This document shows positions 13,811 to 23,719 of a stretch of 64,000 nucleotides of DNA, one piece after another. The stretch is from contig NZ_JASBQY010000020.1 in NCBI RefSeq assembly GCF_029960645.1, positions 1 through 64,000 on the forward strand, in the 5' to 3' direction. Positions within the stretch are counted from its first letter, which is position 1, and every line of letters starts with the position of its first letter. The DNA is from Arthrobacter sp. AL12 (GTDB lineage Bacteria > Actinomycetota > Actinomycetes > Actinomycetales > Micrococcaceae). Both the position numbers and the translations under genes were made by a program. The notes under the pieces are model-generated. The model was not told the DNA's origin. It saw only the letters and a list, made by a program, of their open reading frames with translations, and did no database searches.

Positions 13811-15256
13811 ATGGGCACCACACCAACAGAAGTCATGGCCTTTCCCAACATCCGCGCCATCGTCCGGGACAACGGCACCGCCGAGGTCATCGTCGCAGGC
13901 AACTCCCGCGTCGTCCCGGCCGGAGACTCCGTGCAGGAACTCCGCAACAACGCCCTGGCCCTCGTCGTCGGCGAAGCCCAGACCCTCCAGCGCCCCGTCC
14001 GGGTCCGCATCGAGGACCCCGAAGGCCACGGCGAACTCATCGTCCACCCGGACAACAAGATCGAATCCGTCTCCTACGAGCCCGCTCCGGCCCGACGCCG
14101 GGCAGAAGTCCCCGAAACCACACCCGCGACCGCAGCGCCGGCCATCATTGAGACCGTCCCCGCACCCGCACCCGATCCGGAAGAGACCGCGCCAGCTCCT
14201 GCCTCTGTCGCCTCGGTGGACGCCCAGCCGTGGCCGCCCGCCCCCGCGACGGCCACCCCGGAACCGCAGACAGGTGCCGTTGTTGAGGAAGCAGCACCGA
14301 CCCGGCGCAGCCTGAAGGAAACCTCGTTCCTGGTCAGCGCCCCGTTCCTCGAACCTGCCACACAGGGCTGGCGCGGAACACTGACGCGCCTGGGACTGCG
14401 GATGGATCCCTCCGAGGAAGAACTCAGCGAACGTGAGGACGTCCGCATGGTCAGCCAGCACTGGCCCGGCCCCCGGACCATTGCGGTGGTCAACCGCAAG
14501 GGCGGGGCGAACAAGACTCCCACCGTGGTGATGCTTTCGGCCGTCCTTGCCCGCTACAGCGGCGCTGCCACGGTCGCGTGGGACAACAACGAATCCCAGG
14601 GCACCCTCGGATGGCGGACGGAAAAGGGCGCCCACGACCGCAGCGTCCTGGACCTGATCGACGCCTCCACCGAACTGCTCTCCCCGTCCACGAACGCGGC
14701 CGAGATCGCCAAGTTCGTCCACCACCAGACCGCGGACAAGTTCGATGTCCTGCGCTCGGATGAAAACGAAGAAGGCGACCACGAAGTCACCGCCGAGGAA
14801 GTCGACATCGCCCACCAGGTCCTCACCCGCTATTACCGGCTTGTGGTGATGGATTCGGGCAACACGGCCCGGGCCGCGAACTGGCGGCGGATGATCGACC
14901 ACACGAACCAGCTCGTGGTCCCGGTTACCGCCATCGAGGATCGCGCAGAAGCCGCACGTTTGACGCTGCAGACCCTGGAATCCCGGGGAGGACATGACGC
15001 GGAGCTGGCCCGCAACGCCGTTGTCATCGTCTCGGAGTCCACCGACGCCAAGCGCAGCATGAGCGGCGAGGCACTGAAGCGGGCCAAGGACGAGGCCCAG
15101 CGGATCGCTGACGGCTTCGCCCCGTTCGTCCGCGCGGTCGTCCGGATTCCTTACGATCCGGCCCTGGTCAACGGACCCATCCGCTATGAAGCCCTCCAGC
15201 CCGCCACCCAGCGGGCATGGCTGGCGGCCGCGGCCGCCGTCGCCGCCGGCTTCTAA
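13811..15256 (+). CDS. ParA/MinD-like ATPase of the transfer operon
   Basis: 481 aa. The N-terminal 80 residues form a small folded region and a Pro/Ala-rich linker spans about 90-170. A P-loop domain from about 220 reads VVNRKGGANKTPTVVML (deviant Walker A with signature Lys), then AWDNNESQGTLGW, and RLVVMDSGNTARAANWR (switch/Walker B with Asp). Actinobacterial conjugation loci often carry such ParA-like ATPases; a role in positioning the transfer machinery is likely but unproven. It is not a segregation protein, since parAB is elsewhere. Confidence 0.7.
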   Translation: MGTTPTEVMAFPNIRAIVRDNGTAEVIVAGNSRVVPAGDSVQELRNNALALVVGEAQTLQRPVRVRIEDPEGHGELIVHPDNKIESVSYEPAPARRRAEVPETTPATAAPAIIETVPAPAPDPEETAPAPASVASVDAQPWPPAPATATPEPQTGAVVEEAAPTRRSLKETSFLVSAPFLEPATQGWRGTLTRLGLRMDPSEEELSEREDVRMVSQHWPGPRTIAVVNRKGGANKTPTVVMLSAVLARYSGAATVAWDNNESQGTLGWRTEKGAHDRSVLDLIDASTELLSPSTNAAEIAKFVHHQTADKFDVLRSDENEEGDHEVTAEEVDIAHQVLTRYYRLVVMDSGNTARAANWRRMIDHTNQLVVPVTAIEDRAEAARLTLQTLESRGGHDAELARNAVVIVSESTDAKRSMSGEALKRAKDEAQRIADGFAPFVRAVVRIPYDPALVNGPIRYEALQPATQRAWLAAAAAVAAGF

Positions 15257-15289
15257 ACCACCCACCACGGACTCTGAAAGGAGGCACCC

Positions 15290-15904
15290 ATGCAACAGTC
15301 CCTGAACCCCTGGATCACCCACCCGGCTCCGACGGACGGCGCGGAGACGGCAGCTCCTGAGGCGCATGTGCCGCCGGAGGCCGTGCTCAGTGGACCTCTG
15401 AAGGGAATGGTCGAACCGGACGCCGCAGACCGTCTGGCCCGCCGCACCGTCGCCGGCTCCGCAGCGCTGTGGGTCGCCGGCGCCCACGGTGGATCCGGTG
15501 AAAGCCGCATCGCTGACCTGATCGGCGGGGCACGGGCGACCGGTCACTGCTGGCCTGTCCTCCAGGACGGCAGCAAGCCGCGGGTGCTGCTGGTTTGCCG
15601 TGCAGACATGCGCGGCCTGACAGCTGCACAAAGCGCCCTGACCCAGTGGGCATCAGGCGCGGCACCGGACCTTGATCTGCTCGGCCTCGCCGTTCTGGCG
15701 GACGCACCGGGGAAGAGTCCCAAACCCTTGCGGGACTTCGCCGCCATCGTCGGCGGGGGAGCCCCCCGGTCCTGGACCCTGCCCTGGGTCGAGGCCTGGC
15801 GGCACGGAGACTCCACCACCCTGCCGCCGGCCCGCGAATACCAACGCTTCATCACTGACTTAGCCGCCCTGGCTACCGCCTCCACACCCGGCATCACCAA
15901 CTGA
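15290..15904 (+). CDS. DUF6668-like transfer protein
   Basis: 204 aa, GGAGG upstream. Central WVAGAHGGSGESRIADLIGG resembles a degenerate P-loop: glycines are present but the lysine is replaced (GGSGES). Then RVLLVCRADMRGLTAAQSAL. This pattern matches small ATPase-like proteins found beside SCO6880-type conjugation genes (DUF6668). Probably a non-catalytic paralogue of the preceding ATPase. Location: cytoplasm. Family name given with moderate confidence. Confidence 0.55.
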   Translation: MQQSLNPWITHPAPTDGAETAAPEAHVPPEAVLSGPLKGMVEPDAADRLARRTVAGSAALWVAGAHGGSGESRIADLIGGARATGHCWPVLQDGSKPRVLLVCRADMRGLTAAQSALTQWASGAAPDLDLLGLAVLADAPGKSPKPLRDFAAIVGGGAPRSWTLPWVEAWRHGDSTTLPPAREYQRFITDLAALATASTPGITN

Positions 15905-15917
15905 AAGGTCTCTCACC

Positions 15918-16187
15918 ATGAACTCCTTCTCCGTACTTGCAACAAGCGTCATCCCCAACCCGACTCCCGTTGTCCCGGCACAGGCGGGTGGCCTCCTCAC
16001 GATCCTGAACTGGGCCTCCGGCATCGGCCTGGTCCTCGGTGTCCTGGGCGTGATCATCGTCGGCATCGGCATGGTCATCCAGCTCCAGCGCGGCGAGGGC
16101 GCTCAGGCCATCGGCAAGCTCGGCTGGGTCCTGATGGGCTGCATCATCATCACCGGTGCCTCCGGCATCGTCCGCGCCTTCGTCTAA
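15918..16187 (+). CDS. Small two-TM transfer subunit (VirB2-like position)
   Basis: 89 aa, GAAAGG upstream. Cleavable-looking N-terminus, then two hydrophobic helices (about 25-50 and 62-85) joined by a short basic loop (QLQRGEGAQAIGK). Size and topology match VirB2/TrcC-type pilin-like or channel subunits. Small uncharacterised membrane proteins at this position are standard in Gram-positive type IV secretion operons. Confidence 0.6.
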   Translation: MNSFSVLATSVIPNPTPVVPAQAGGLLTILNWASGIGLVLGVLGVIIVGIGMVIQLQRGEGAQAIGKLGWVLMGCIIITGASGIVRAFV

Positions 16188-16214
16188 ACCAGCACCAACA
16201 ACGGGAGGTTCACC

Positions 16215-16970
16215 ATGAGCCAGTCAACAGAGAGCACCACCGAAAGCAATCCGTTCACCAAACCCGGTTTCATCATTGCTGCCGCGCTGGTGGTCGCGCT
16301 GATTGCAGCAGCCGTCGTCATCTTCCTGCTCCCCAAGGGACAGGACAACGCCCAGCCGGCCCCCGCTGCATCGCCGGACAGCGTCTCCGCAACACCGACA
16401 AAGTCAGCAGACGCGGCGGGAAAAAGCATCTGCGGGCTGCCGTCAAGCACCGAGACAGCCCTGGGAACAGCGCCGAAGTCCAAGTGGGAACTCGTTGGAA
16501 AAATGGCCGTACCCACCGACCCCAAGACTTCCGGCCCGGGACAGACCGACTCAGACGGATTCCGGTCTTGCTTTGCGCATTCACCGGCCGGGGCGCTCTA
16601 TTCCGCCATGAACGTTGGCGCACTGGGCTCGGCGGGTTCGCCGCAACTTGAGGTGAAGCTGGCGGACAAGCTCCTCGTTCCGGGCAAGGGACGCGACGCT
16701 GCTATGAAGGAGGCCGCGAGCTCGAGTGCCTCCAGTGGATCCGACACAACCATTCAGGTCAAGGGCTTCTCCATCAAGTCCTACACGGCCTCGGAGGCCA
16801 ATGTGGACCTAGCTTTTGAGACAAACAAAGGAGTCCTTGTCCATACGATCCTGTCGATGCGTTGGATGGACGGTGACTGGAAAGTGAAGCCGGCTGACGA
16901 CGGGGTAACTTTCAGCGGCGTCTCCCAGCTCAGCGACCTCAGCGGTTTCATTCTCTGGTCAGGCGTCTGA
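16215..16970 (+). CDS. Single-pass membrane protein of transfer operon
   Basis: 251 aa. A short cytoplasmic N-terminus, one TM helix (18-40, FIIAAALVVALIAAAVVIFLL), a disordered Ser/Thr/Pro linker, then an extracytoplasmic domain with two cysteines (about residues 74 and 118) that could pair. C-terminal strands (VLVHTILSMRWMDGDWKVKP) resemble the NTF2-like fold of VirB8 homologues. Likely an assembly factor or structural subunit. Its stop is one base before the next ATG. Confidence 0.6.
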   Translation: MSQSTESTTESNPFTKPGFIIAAALVVALIAAAVVIFLLPKGQDNAQPAPAASPDSVSATPTKSADAAGKSICGLPSSTETALGTAPKSKWELVGKMAVPTDPKTSGPGQTDSDGFRSCFAHSPAGALYSAMNVGALGSAGSPQLEVKLADKLLVPGKGRDAAMKEAASSSASSGSDTTIQVKGFSIKSYTASEANVDLAFETNKGVLVHTILSMRWMDGDWKVKPADDGVTFSGVSQLSDLSGFILWSGV

Positions 16971-16971
16971 G

Positions 16972-18267
16972 ATGGCTGAGTGCAAATGGGGGGAGCTGAC
17001 GTGCGTCGCGGGGAACATCGCAGCCGGAGCAGTTGACGACGCCATAACAAACCTGGCGAAGTCGATCATGGAGGGCATGAGCCAGATGGTGACGACTCTG
17101 TCGACTTTCTGGGTGTCCATGCCCACGGTGAACCTGGCCAGCTCTGACGGTGCGACGCCGAGTCCCGTCGTCTCCGTGGTGAACAGCGAATTGATGGTCT
17201 GGACTCTGACGCTGGCTGTCCTCGCGGTCATTCTCGGTGGCATCCGGATGATCTGGGAACAACGCGGAGCACCTCTCAAGGATCTGCTCCGGTCCCTGAT
17301 CACGCTGGGTCTGGTCACGGGGCTTGGCCTGGGGGTCATCTCGATCCTGGTGATCGCCGCGGATGCTTTCTCGGCCGAGATCATCAAGCGTTCCACGGAC
17401 GGCAAGGGCTTTGCCGAATCCATGAAAATTCTCGTGCTGGCCAATCAATCGGGTGTCGGGGTTTTTATCCTCATCGTTCTGGGGTTGATCGGTCTGATTG
17501 CCTCCCTCGTCCAGGTCGTTTTGATGGTGGTCCGCAGCGGCATGCTGGTGATTCTGGCGGGCATCCTGCCTACCACCGCGGCCTTCACCAACACCGAGAT
17601 GGGGCGGCAGTGGTTCCAGAAAGCAGTTGGCTGGACTATCGCGTTCATCCTCTACAAACCTGCCGCAGCCATCGTCTATTCGGTCGCATTCCTGCTCATG
17701 GGTAGCAACAGCGGGAAGGATTCGTTGATCACGTCCATCACGGGTTTCACGTTGATGATCGTCGCTCTGTTCGCTTTGCCGGCGCTGATGCGGTTCGTCA
17801 CGCCGATGGTCGGTGCCGTCGCCTCCGGCGGGGGGGCAGGGGCAGGAGCCGCCGTGGGGGCCATGGCCACGGGTGCCGTATCCATGGGCCGCAGCGGAAG
17901 CGGTAAAGGCAATGCATCCCCGACACCGGCCAGTACACAAAACAACCAGTCAGGCTCATCTCCGAAGGGCAGCGCTGGAACAACCGGACCCCGGGGCAAT
18001 GGCGGCCAGCCGACACCCGGGGCGACCGGTCCGGGCGGGGCCACCAGCGCCGCCACAGCCGGCGCAGCAGGCACTACCGGCGCAGGAGCAGGAGCAGGAG
18101 CAGGAGCAGCCGCAGGCAGCGCAGGCGCCGCCTCGGGTGCAGCGTCAGCCGCCGGCCCGGCCGGCATGGCCGTCGCCGTAGGAGCACAAGCAGCGTCCAG
18201 GGTTTCCCGGGCCGCACAACAGACCGCGCAGGATTCAACCGGGGAGGGCCCCAGTGGCAGCAATTAA
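16972..18267 (+). CDS. TrbL/VirB6-like polytopic channel protein
   Basis: 431 aa. Six or so TM helices between about 70 and 290 (for example VWTLTLAVLAVILGGIRMIW, VFILIVLGLIGLIASLVQVV, SGMLVILAGILPTTAAF). The KAVGWTIAFILYKPAAAIVYSVAF segment is typical of actinobacterial TrbL/VirB6 proteins. The C-terminal 130 residues are a low-complexity Gly/Ala/Ser/Pro tail with a run of Gly-Ala repeats, presumably cytoplasmic. It overlaps the next gene by 14 bp. Forms the inner-membrane channel core. Confidence 0.75.
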   Translation: MAECKWGELTCVAGNIAAGAVDDAITNLAKSIMEGMSQMVTTLSTFWVSMPTVNLASSDGATPSPVVSVVNSELMVWTLTLAVLAVILGGIRMIWEQRGAPLKDLLRSLITLGLVTGLGLGVISILVIAADAFSAEIIKRSTDGKGFAESMKILVLANQSGVGVFILIVLGLIGLIASLVQVVLMVVRSGMLVILAGILPTTAAFTNTEMGRQWFQKAVGWTIAFILYKPAAAIVYSVAFLLMGSNSGKDSLITSITGFTLMIVALFALPALMRFVTPMVGAVASGGGAGAGAAVGAMATGAVSMGRSGSGKGNASPTPASTQNNQSGSSPKGSAGTTGPRGNGGQPTPGATGPGGATSAATAGAAGTTGAGAGAGAGAAAGSAGAASGAASAAGPAGMAVAVGAQAASRVSRAAQQTAQDSTGEGPSGSN

Positions 18268-19762
18268 TACCGAATACAAGGAACCGTCCTACGGCAACTG
18301 GCGCGTCCCGCGCTCTGCCGGGCTGGGTAATCTCGGCGCGATCGGCACCGGCATTGTCATGGCCGGGTTGTTGCTGGGCATCATCAGCTTCGCGATCTGG
18401 GGCCTGCTCCCGGGCCTGGGGGTCCTGGCCGTGGCCGGGGCCAGTGCCCTGTTGCTGACGGTCAAGGACAAGCACGGCCAGTCCGTTGTTGACCGTTTCG
18501 GAACACGGATGAGCTTCCGTCTCTCCAAGTCCTCCGGAACGAACCTCTACCGATCCGGCCCCCTCGGCGTGACGGCCTGGGGCATGTACCAGCTGCCCGG
18601 CCTCGCCGCGAAGTCCACCCTGTACGAATTCACCGACTCCTACAAGCGCCCGTTCGCCCTGCTGCATGTGCCTTCCACCAGCCACTACACCGTGATCTTC
18701 TCCACCGAACCCGACGGCGCGTCCCTGGTGGACCCGGAACAGGTCGATGCCTGGGTGGCGAACTGGGGCGGCTGGATCGCCGGCCTAGGAGACGAAGCGG
18801 GCCTGGACGCCGCCGCCGTAACGGTCGAGACCGCACCGGATTCCGGCTACCGGCTCCGCAATGAGGTCACCATGAACATCGACCCGAACGCCCCGGATTT
18901 TGCCAAGAACGTGCTCAACGAGGTCGTCGACACGTATCCGGAAGGTTCGGCCACGGTCCGGGCCTGGGTATCCCTGTCCTTCAACGCCTCCCTGCGGACC
19001 GGATCGAAGAAGCGCACACCTGAAGATGTGGCCCGGGACCTCTCGTCCCGGATCCCCGGCCTTTCGGCCCGGCTGCAGTCCACCGGCGCCGGGATCGCCC
19101 GTCCGATGTCCGCGCAGGAACTCTGCGAGGTCGTCCGGATCGCCTACGATCCGCCCGCCGCCCTGATCATTGATCAAGCGCACGCCGCCGGCTCCCCGGT
19201 GTCCCTGACCTGGGGCGAAGTTGGACCCTCCGCGACGCAGGCGAGCTGGGATGACTACCGGCACGACAGCGCGTTCTCAGTTTCCTGGACCATGACAGGT
19301 GCCCCGCGCGGTTCGGTGAACTCCTCGGTCCTGTCCCGGCTGCTGGCCCCGCACGGGGACATTGACCGCAAGCGGATCTCGCTGCTGTACCGCCCGATGG
19401 ATTCGGCCCGTGCCGCGGCCGTGGTGGAGCGGGACCAGAACAACGCCAACGTCCGCATCACCTCCGGAAACCGCCCGTCCGCCCGGGCCCTGGTCGACGC
19501 CCGCTCCGCCGTGCAGACCGCGCAGGAGGAAGCCCAGGGCGCCGGGCTGGTGAACTTCGGCATGGTCGTCACGGCCACCGTGACCGATAAGGAACGCCTC
19601 CCCGATGCCGTCGCGGCCGTGGAACAGACCTCGGGTACTGCCCGGGTGCTGCTGCGCCGCGCCTTCGGTGCCCAGGACACTGCGTTCGCGGCATCGCTGC
19701 CGCTGGGGCTGGTGTTGCCCAAGCACAGCATGCTGCCGTCCGAGATTAAGGATGCCCTGTAA
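18254..19762 (+). CDS. SCO6880-family type IV secretion protein
   Basis: 502 aa from GTG 18254. Two N-terminal TM helices (about 28-75), then a soluble domain. The whole matches SCO6880-type proteins, which correspond to the PrgI/TcpA-like plus N-terminal VirB4 module split from the ATPase in actinobacterial conjugation systems. Recognisable stretches include LYEFTDSYKRPFALLHVPSTSHYTVIF and RRISLLYRPMDSARAAAVVERDQ-like sequence near 380. Its stop and the next start share an A (TAATG), implying stoichiometric coupling to the ATPase. Confidence 0.85.
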   Translation: MAAINTEYKEPSYGNWRVPRSAGLGNLGAIGTGIVMAGLLLGIISFAIWGLLPGLGVLAVAGASALLLTVKDKHGQSVVDRFGTRMSFRLSKSSGTNLYRSGPLGVTAWGMYQLPGLAAKSTLYEFTDSYKRPFALLHVPSTSHYTVIFSTEPDGASLVDPEQVDAWVANWGGWIAGLGDEAGLDAAAVTVETAPDSGYRLRNEVTMNIDPNAPDFAKNVLNEVVDTYPEGSATVRAWVSLSFNASLRTGSKKRTPEDVARDLSSRIPGLSARLQSTGAGIARPMSAQELCEVVRIAYDPPAALIIDQAHAAGSPVSLTWGEVGPSATQASWDDYRHDSAFSVSWTMTGAPRGSVNSSVLSRLLAPHGDIDRKRISLLYRPMDSARAAAVVERDQNNANVRITSGNRPSARALVDARSAVQTAQEEAQGAGLVNFGMVVTATVTDKERLPDAVAAVEQTSGTARVLLRRAFGAQDTAFAASLPLGLVLPKHSMLPSEIKDAL

Positions 19763-21360
19763 TGGCCCGCATGAAACTCTTCACCCGCCCCGCCAAAAAG
19801 GTCACAGCGCCGGTCAAGGCTGCGCCGAAGAAGAAGGCTGTGAAGGAACAGCGTCAGCCCGGGCCCTCTGCCCGGGGCTGGACCGGACGCGGCGGCGGGA
19901 TGGCCCAGCTCGTTCCGTCCGTGAAGGAATACCGGGGAACCACGGTTCAGGTTTGCGGGCTGTGGCCGTTTTCCTCTGGGGCGTCCTCGCCCATGATCGG
20001 CGTCCCGCTCGGCCGCCACGAGGAAACGCAGGCCACGGTCTGCTGTGACCCGATCAGCTGGTTCCAGCGGGCACGGCTGATTTCCAATCCGTCGGCGTTC
20101 ATCTTGGGCAAGCCGGGGCTGGGGAAGTCCACCGTGGTGCGTCGGATGTTCATCGGTCTCTCCGCTCAGGGCGTCCACCCCCTGATCCTGGGGGATTTGA
20201 AAGGCGAGCACGTCAAAGCGGTCCAGGCGCTCGGCGGGCAGGTCATCAGGCTCGGCCGCGGTGTCGGCTACCTGAACATCCTCGATCCCGGCCAGGCCGT
20301 CGAAGCGGCGCAGTTGCTCGAGGACAGCGGCCACCATGAGGACGCCGCCCGGGTCCGAGCCGACGCGCACGGCCGGCGCCTGACCATGGTTGTCTCGCTG
20401 ATCACGATCAGCCGGAACAACCCGCCCACCGATCAGGAACAGACGATCCTGGACCGGGCCTTGCGGGTCCTCGATGACCGGTTCGACGGCGTTCCGGTCC
20501 TGAAAGACCTGCTGGACGTGATCATCTCCGCACCCGATGAGCTGCGCCAAGTTGCACTGGACCGCGGCGACATGAACGTCTACCTGCAGGAAACCCGGGC
20601 GCTGGAAGCAACCCTGCTGGGCCTGACCGGAGGCGGGAAGCTCGGAGAAATCTTCTCCCGCCACACCACCAACCCCATGATGCGCGACCGCGCCGTGGTC
20701 TTCGATGTCTCCAGCATTGACGAGACCGAAACCGACCTCCAAGCAGCAATTCTGCTCGCGTGCTGGTCCTACGGTTTCGGCACGGTCAATGTCGCCAACG
20801 CCCTCGCGGACGCCGGACTGGAACCGCGCCGGAACTACTTCGTGGTCCTGGATGAGCTGTGGCGGGCGCTGCGCGCCGGTAAAGGCATGGTGGACCGGGT
20901 GGACGCCCTGACCCGTTTGAACCGCTCCGTGGGTGTCGGGCAGATCATGATTTCCCACACCATGTCCGACCTGCTGGCACTGCCGGCAGAAGAGGACCGG
21001 ATGAAAGCCCGCGGCTTCGTGGAACGCTCCGGCATGGTGATCTGCGGCGGCCTACCGGCCTCCGAAATGCCGTTGCTGACCTCGGCCATTCCGCTGTCCC
21101 GCCAAGAGCAGCAGAAGCTCATTTCCTGGCAGGACCCGCCCGCGTGGGACTCCCGCGGGCTCGACGTCGAACCTCCCGGACGGGGGAAGTTCCTGATCAA
21201 GGTCGGTGGCCGGCCCGGGATCCCCGTCCTGGTGGGACTGACATCTTTGGAGCAAGGCCCGTACGGGGTCAACGACACCGAGGGGAAATGGAGAGAGATC
21301 CCGGAAACCCTCCTCGAGCCAATGACCCCTGACCTACCCCTTGAGGGAGGCAGGCTGTGA
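19762..21360 (+). CDS. VirB4-like conjugation ATPase
   Basis: 532 aa. The basic N-terminal tail is disordered. Walker A G116-KPGLGKS123 is followed by LILGDLKGEH, and Walker B in YFVVLDELWRAL (about 360). A late QxxSH-type motif (IMISHTMSDLLAL) is that of FtsK/VirB4 ATPases. Lacks the N-terminal domain of full VirB4, which the preceding SCO6880 protein supplies. Powers assembly of the transfer channel at the cytoplasmic membrane. Coupled by TAATG upstream and GTGA downstream. Confidence 0.9.
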   Translation: MARMKLFTRPAKKVTAPVKAAPKKKAVKEQRQPGPSARGWTGRGGGMAQLVPSVKEYRGTTVQVCGLWPFSSGASSPMIGVPLGRHEETQATVCCDPISWFQRARLISNPSAFILGKPGLGKSTVVRRMFIGLSAQGVHPLILGDLKGEHVKAVQALGGQVIRLGRGVGYLNILDPGQAVEAAQLLEDSGHHEDAARVRADAHGRRLTMVVSLITISRNNPPTDQEQTILDRALRVLDDRFDGVPVLKDLLDVIISAPDELRQVALDRGDMNVYLQETRALEATLLGLTGGGKLGEIFSRHTTNPMMRDRAVVFDVSSIDETETDLQAAILLACWSYGFGTVNVANALADAGLEPRRNYFVVLDELWRALRAGKGMVDRVDALTRLNRSVGVGQIMISHTMSDLLALPAEEDRMKARGFVERSGMVICGGLPASEMPLLTSAIPLSRQEQQKLISWQDPPAWDSRGLDVEPPGRGKFLIKVGGRPGIPVLVGLTSLEQGPYGVNDTEGKWREIPETLLEPMTPDLPLEGGRL

Positions 21361-23129
21361 GTGCACCTAACCGTAAGGGAATGGGCCTCGGCGATGCCCT
21401 GCTGGTCTGGATGGCCATTGGTTTCATTGTCGTCGTCGGCGGCGGGACCTACGCGGCCGTCCACCTGGGATCCTGGATGGCCGGCATCGACGCGCCGCCC
21501 AAACATCCCATTGATCTGATCTCCGGGCTGGTCAAGGGCCGGGTGCCGTGGCCTGTCCAGTCCACCGTCGCGGCCGCCGTCATGGCCGGTGTGGTCCTGG
21601 TCCTGGCCATCGTCGTGCTGCTGGCCTGGAAGAAGGGTGCATCCAGGCGTGCCCGCGTCGACAAGGCCGCCCGGTACCTGGGGCGGGGTAAGTCCTTGGC
21701 TGCGTTCTCCGAGAAGGGCGCGAAAGCGACGGCGGATCGGCTGGGCGTGACGGACGCTCCGGGCATCGTGGTGGGCAAGGTGGTCTCCACCGGCCAGACG
21801 TTCATTCAGTCCTGGGAAGACCTCAGCCTCGATATCTGGGGTCCCCGTACCGGTAAGTCGACCTCACGGGTCATGCCTGCCATCCTGGACGCACCCGGCG
21901 CCGTGGTCTCCACGTCGAACAAGCGTGACGTGGTGGACGGCACCCGTGGGGTCCGCGAGGCCACGGGCCCGGTGTGGGTGTTCGATCCGCAGAAGATCGC
22001 GCAGGAGGAAGCGCAATGGTGGTGGAACCCGCTGTCCTACGTCACCGACGAAGAGAAGGCGTACAAGCTCACGCAGCACTTTTCAGTCGGTTCACGGGTC
22101 CCGGGTTCCAATCCGGATGCCTACTTCGACCCTAAAGCCGAGGACATTCTCTCCTCGTACTTCCTCGCGGCCGCGCTCGGTGGGCTTCCCATCACGCAGG
22201 TTTACCTGTGGGTGACCGAGCAGGTAAACCGGGAACCCATCAACATCCTGAAAGAGAATGACTACGAGCTCCAATACAAGGGTCTGGAGTCCACGCTGGA
22301 ACTCGCCGACAAACAGCGCGACGGTATCTTCGGCACCGCCGAGAAGATGATCCAGTGCCTCAAGTCCAGGAACACGCTGCGCTGGGTGGCCCCGATGGGC
22401 GGCGCGACGGTGGCCACGGATGCCCGCCGGCAGTTCAACCCGCACGCTTTCGCTGCCTCCCAGGAGACGATCTACATCCTCTCCAAGGAAGGGGCCGGCT
22501 CCGCTTCCCCGCTCACCACAGCGTTGACGGTGGCGATCGCCGAGGCGATGGAGGAACGGGCCGAACGCAGCGGCGGCCGTCTGCCCAAGCCTGCGCTGTT
22601 CGCCCTCGATGAGTTGGCCAACGTCGTCCGCTGGGCGGCCCTGCCGGATCAGTTCAGCCACTATGGGTCCAAGGGCCTGATCGTCATGGGCATCCTGCAG
22701 TCGTGGTCCCAGGGCGTCGAACTGTGGGGCGAGGCGAACATGCGGAAGATCTGGTCGGCCGCGAACGTCAAGGTCTACGGCGGCGGCGTCGCTGAAGAAG
22801 GCTTCCTCCGGGCGCTCTCGGACCTGATCGGGGACTACAGCTACACCAACGTCTCCGTCTCCTCCGGAAAGTCCGGCTCCAGCCGCTCCCGCCAGGAAGG
22901 CAAGGAACGCATCTTCGACGTCTCCAACCTCGCGGAACTGGACCGCGGCCGCGCCGTCGTCCTCGCCTCCGGCGCACCCGCCACACTGGTCCGCACCATG
23001 CCCTGGTACACCGGCCGGCACAAAGACGCGGTGGAAGCCTCCATGAAGAAGTACAGCCCCCGCCCGGAGGAACCGGAGCCCGTCCCGGTGCCCGCCGCCC
23101 CGGTCGCTAATCCCTGGGTCACCGGGTAA
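21357..23129 (+). CDS. VirD4/TraG-like coupling protein
   Basis: 590 aa from GTG 21357 overlapping the previous stop. Two N-terminal TM helices (about 11-35, 63-90). A P-loop ATPase domain has Walker A G162-PRTGKST169 and Walker B FALDELANV (about 420). The tail is Pro-rich (EEPEPVPVPAAPVANP). This is the TraD/TraG-type hexameric pump that docks the relaxosome to the channel. Its partner relaxase is encoded about 23 kb away on the minus strand (45891-47507), both presumably serving one plasmid. Confidence 0.92.
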   Translation: MSAPNRKGMGLGDALLVWMAIGFIVVVGGGTYAAVHLGSWMAGIDAPPKHPIDLISGLVKGRVPWPVQSTVAAAVMAGVVLVLAIVVLLAWKKGASRRARVDKAARYLGRGKSLAAFSEKGAKATADRLGVTDAPGIVVGKVVSTGQTFIQSWEDLSLDIWGPRTGKSTSRVMPAILDAPGAVVSTSNKRDVVDGTRGVREATGPVWVFDPQKIAQEEAQWWWNPLSYVTDEEKAYKLTQHFSVGSRVPGSNPDAYFDPKAEDILSSYFLAAALGGLPITQVYLWVTEQVNREPINILKENDYELQYKGLESTLELADKQRDGIFGTAEKMIQCLKSRNTLRWVAPMGGATVATDARRQFNPHAFAASQETIYILSKEGAGSASPLTTALTVAIAEAMEERAERSGGRLPKPALFALDELANVVRWAALPDQFSHYGSKGLIVMGILQSWSQGVELWGEANMRKIWSAANVKVYGGGVAEEGFLRALSDLIGDYSYTNVSVSSGKSGSSRSRQEGKERIFDVSNLAELDRGRAVVLASGAPATLVRTMPWYTGRHKDAVEASMKKYSPRPEEPEPVPVPAAPVANPWVTG

Positions 23130-23143
23130 GGAAGCAATCAGCC

Positions 23144-23578
23144 ATGGCAGATGATTTCGGACTGTTCGATACGGACACCCCCGCCCCCAACCCCGGCGCA
23201 AGCGAGGACGGCAAGCCGGAGAACACACCGGAGCTCGTCTACGGCACGGCTGAAGAGTTCCTCCACGAGCAGCTGCTGCCGACATTCGTCCGCAGTGTCA
23301 CTGGTAAGACCGCGAAGTGGTGCATCGAGTGGTATTTCCACCCCGAAGCCGTCTCGCGCGTTGCGGCCTTGTGGCGTTCCTGGGAGCACCTGCGCCTCGA
23401 CCCGGCCACGGGGATGAGCGTTTGGTGGCGTGATCACGCGGACCACCACATGGGTGTCCTGCTGAACCCACAGGGCCCGTTCTACAACTGCGACATGAAA
23501 GAACACCGCGACCCCGACCATCTGGAACCAAGGATGGCACCAGCTGGCTGGTTCCCTGACGTGAGGCTCTACAACTAG
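23144..23578 (+). CDS. DUF4913 protein
   Basis: 144 aa, AAGGAAG upstream. The core (FLHEQLLPTFVRSVTGKTAKWCIEWYFHPEAVSRVAALWRSWEHLRLDPATGMSVWWRDHADHHMGVLL) is the tryptophan- and histidine-rich DUF4913 pattern, found almost only in actinobacterial conjugative plasmids and ICEs. Function unknown. Last gene of the transfer operon, 14 bp after the coupling protein, so probably a transfer accessory. Confidence 0.8.
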   Translation: MADDFGLFDTDTPAPNPGASEDGKPENTPELVYGTAEEFLHEQLLPTFVRSVTGKTAKWCIEWYFHPEAVSRVAALWRSWEHLRLDPATGMSVWWRDHADHHMGVLLNPQGPFYNCDMKEHRDPDHLEPRMAPAGWFPDVRLYN

Positions 23579-23719
23579 AAGTAGGACTGTCCACGGCGTA
23601 CCGCCAAAAAAGCGCGCCGGTTCCGATTCTGGTTTTCTGGCACCCGCTGTGTGACACCTGAGTCTCATGGCGATTTGGCGAGCGACGGACACAACGAAGA
23701 TTACGGAGAATCCCCGAGG

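Noticed and set aside
17800..18260. Gly/Ala-repeat region as a tandem-repeat locus
   Set aside because: It is the low-complexity C-terminal tail of the TrbL/VirB6-like protein, normal for this family in high-GC genomes.
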